A stretch of 5,272 nt of DNA from CAISIP01 sp031403955 (lineage in GTDB: Bacteria; Pseudomonadota; Gammaproteobacteria; Burkholderiales; Burkholderiaceae_C): the NCBI GenBank assembly GCA_031403955.1, contig JANNGR010000481.1:1-5272 (forward strand). Direction: 5' to 3'. The stretch's first letter is position 1. Each line of letters opens with the position of its first letter. Positions 4,944 through 5,272 of the stretch are shown here, in pieces. The notes beneath the pieces were generated by a model, which saw only the letters and a program-made list of their open reading frames with translations, was not told the origin of the DNA and made no database searches. The position numbers were made by a program, and so were the translations under genes.

Positions 4944-5272
4944 ATGACCCGGATCCGCACGACGGAAGTGAAATTCATCGCCAACGGCGCCAACGCCCAC
5001 TTCCCCCGCACCTTTGCCATCACTGCGGGCATGCATGCCTTCTCGCTCGAATTTTCGACCACCCCCGCCCCGCCACCTATCATGGCGCGCCCATTGCCCA
5101 ACCCCCGCCAAAATCTCCGCTCAGCGCCGATCCATCCCACATCTCTCTCAAAACACGCCAGTTGCGCCCGCCCACAAAACGCCACTCGCCACCGCCGCCG
5201 CTACCCCCGCCGCAATCTCCTCTCAGCGCCGATCCATCCCACATCTCTCTCAAAACAAGCCAGTTGCGCCCG
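4944..5272 (+). CDS. Unrecognised reading frame open to the window end; possible truncated or decayed gene
   Basis: From ATG 4944 the frame stays open for 109 codons to the edge. I do not recognise the product. The first 38 or so residues (MTRIRTTEVKFIANGANAHF... to about SLEF) look like ordinary protein. After that the sequence turns Pro/Arg/His/Ser-rich (TTPAPPPIMARP...) and enters the direct repeat. The repeat unit of 102 bases keeps the frame, but three of the differences between copies change residues (Gln/Arg, Arg/Leu, His/Gln) and none looks silent, so there is no sign of protein-level selection in that part. A strong ribosome-binding site and a possible -10 box argue for a genuine gene start. 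The likeliest reading is a real 5' end that runs into intergenic repeat DNA, through truncation or rearrangement. A repetitive exported protein cannot be excluded, but no signal peptide is apparent. Confidence 0.35.
   Translation, partial: MTRIRTTEVKFIANGANAHFPRTFAITAGMHAFSLEFSTTPAPPPIMARPLPNPRQNLRSAPIHPTSLSKHASCARPQNATRHRRRYPRRNLLSAPIHPTSLSKQASCA
5101..5272. repeat. Direct repeat of 70 bases with a 102-base period, reaching the window end
   Basis: Bases 5101-5170 recur at 5203-5272 with four mismatches (5110/5212, 5111/5213, 5119/5221 and 5156/5258), including an exact run of 36 bases from 5120 to 5155. The 32 bases between the copies (5171-5202) are C-rich and similar in style. The second copy ends exactly at the window edge, so it may be longer and further units may follow. 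The plus strand is strikingly poor in G. The function is unknown; an intergenic tandem repeat is the simplest description. Confidence 0.85.

Noticed and set aside
4826..5185. Minus-strand 119-codon frame opposite the 4944 reading frame
   Set aside because: It runs from the repeat region through the AT-rich promoter-like stretch, shows no family features, and is antisense to a better-started frame.
5101..5272. Repeat pair as a CRISPR array (70-base repeat, 32-base interval)
   Set aside because: The repeat is far longer than CRISPR repeats, the copies are imperfect, only two are seen, the interval resembles the repeat in composition, and no cas gene is present.
5101..5272. Repeat pair as template and variable regions of a diversity-generating retroelement
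   Set aside because: Mismatches are not confined to adenines of one copy (G/T and C/A differences occur), and there is no reverse transcriptase in the window.

Overview
This GC-rich window (roughly 60% or more G+C by eye) looks like an accessory segment of a bacterial chromosome, probably Gram-negative. It holds two insertion sequences side by side between the remains of a host membrane-protein gene and a repeat-rich flank. Nothing here fixes the taxon. A GC-rich environmental lineage such as Verrucomicrobia or Acidobacteria would fit the style of the IS proteins, but that is only an impression.

Layout. Positions 2-655 (+) hold the C-terminal part of a multi-pass membrane protein, most like a GT-C (family 39-type) glycosyltransferase; its stop overlaps the stop of the next gene. 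Positions 652-1992 (-) encode an IS110-family DEDD recombinase with all four acidic residues and the C-terminal serine region. Its roughly 300-base non-coding leader (about 1993-2300, minus-sense) can fold into several hairpins. This is the IS110-group layout, where the long end upstream of the gene encodes the bridge RNA. Positions 2379-3272 and 3276-4469 (+) are a tightly coupled pair, a tyrosine recombinase followed by an IS91-family HUH/Y2 rolling-circle transposase, so the two elements are divergently transcribed. Positions 4470-4943 hold no convincing gene but include a large imperfect palindrome (4736-4805), a candidate for the right end of the IS91-type element or a separate palindromic repeat. 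From 4944 a reading frame with a strong ribosome-binding site runs off the window; it soon becomes proline/arginine-rich and runs into a 102-bp-period direct repeat (5101-5272).

How it works together. The IS110 recombinase is expected to act with a structured RNA from its own leader to choose its target. The Int/Y2 pair is expected to move its element by single-strand, rolling-circle-type transposition, with the tyrosine recombinase in an unknown accessory role. The known families are the recombinases. The parts most worth a second look are the putative bridge RNA, the nested inverted repeats that cover the integrase start codon, the palindrome after the IS91-type transposase, the Cys/His-rich tail on the IS110 protein and the terminal tandem repeat. 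Exact element ends could not be fixed from a single copy.
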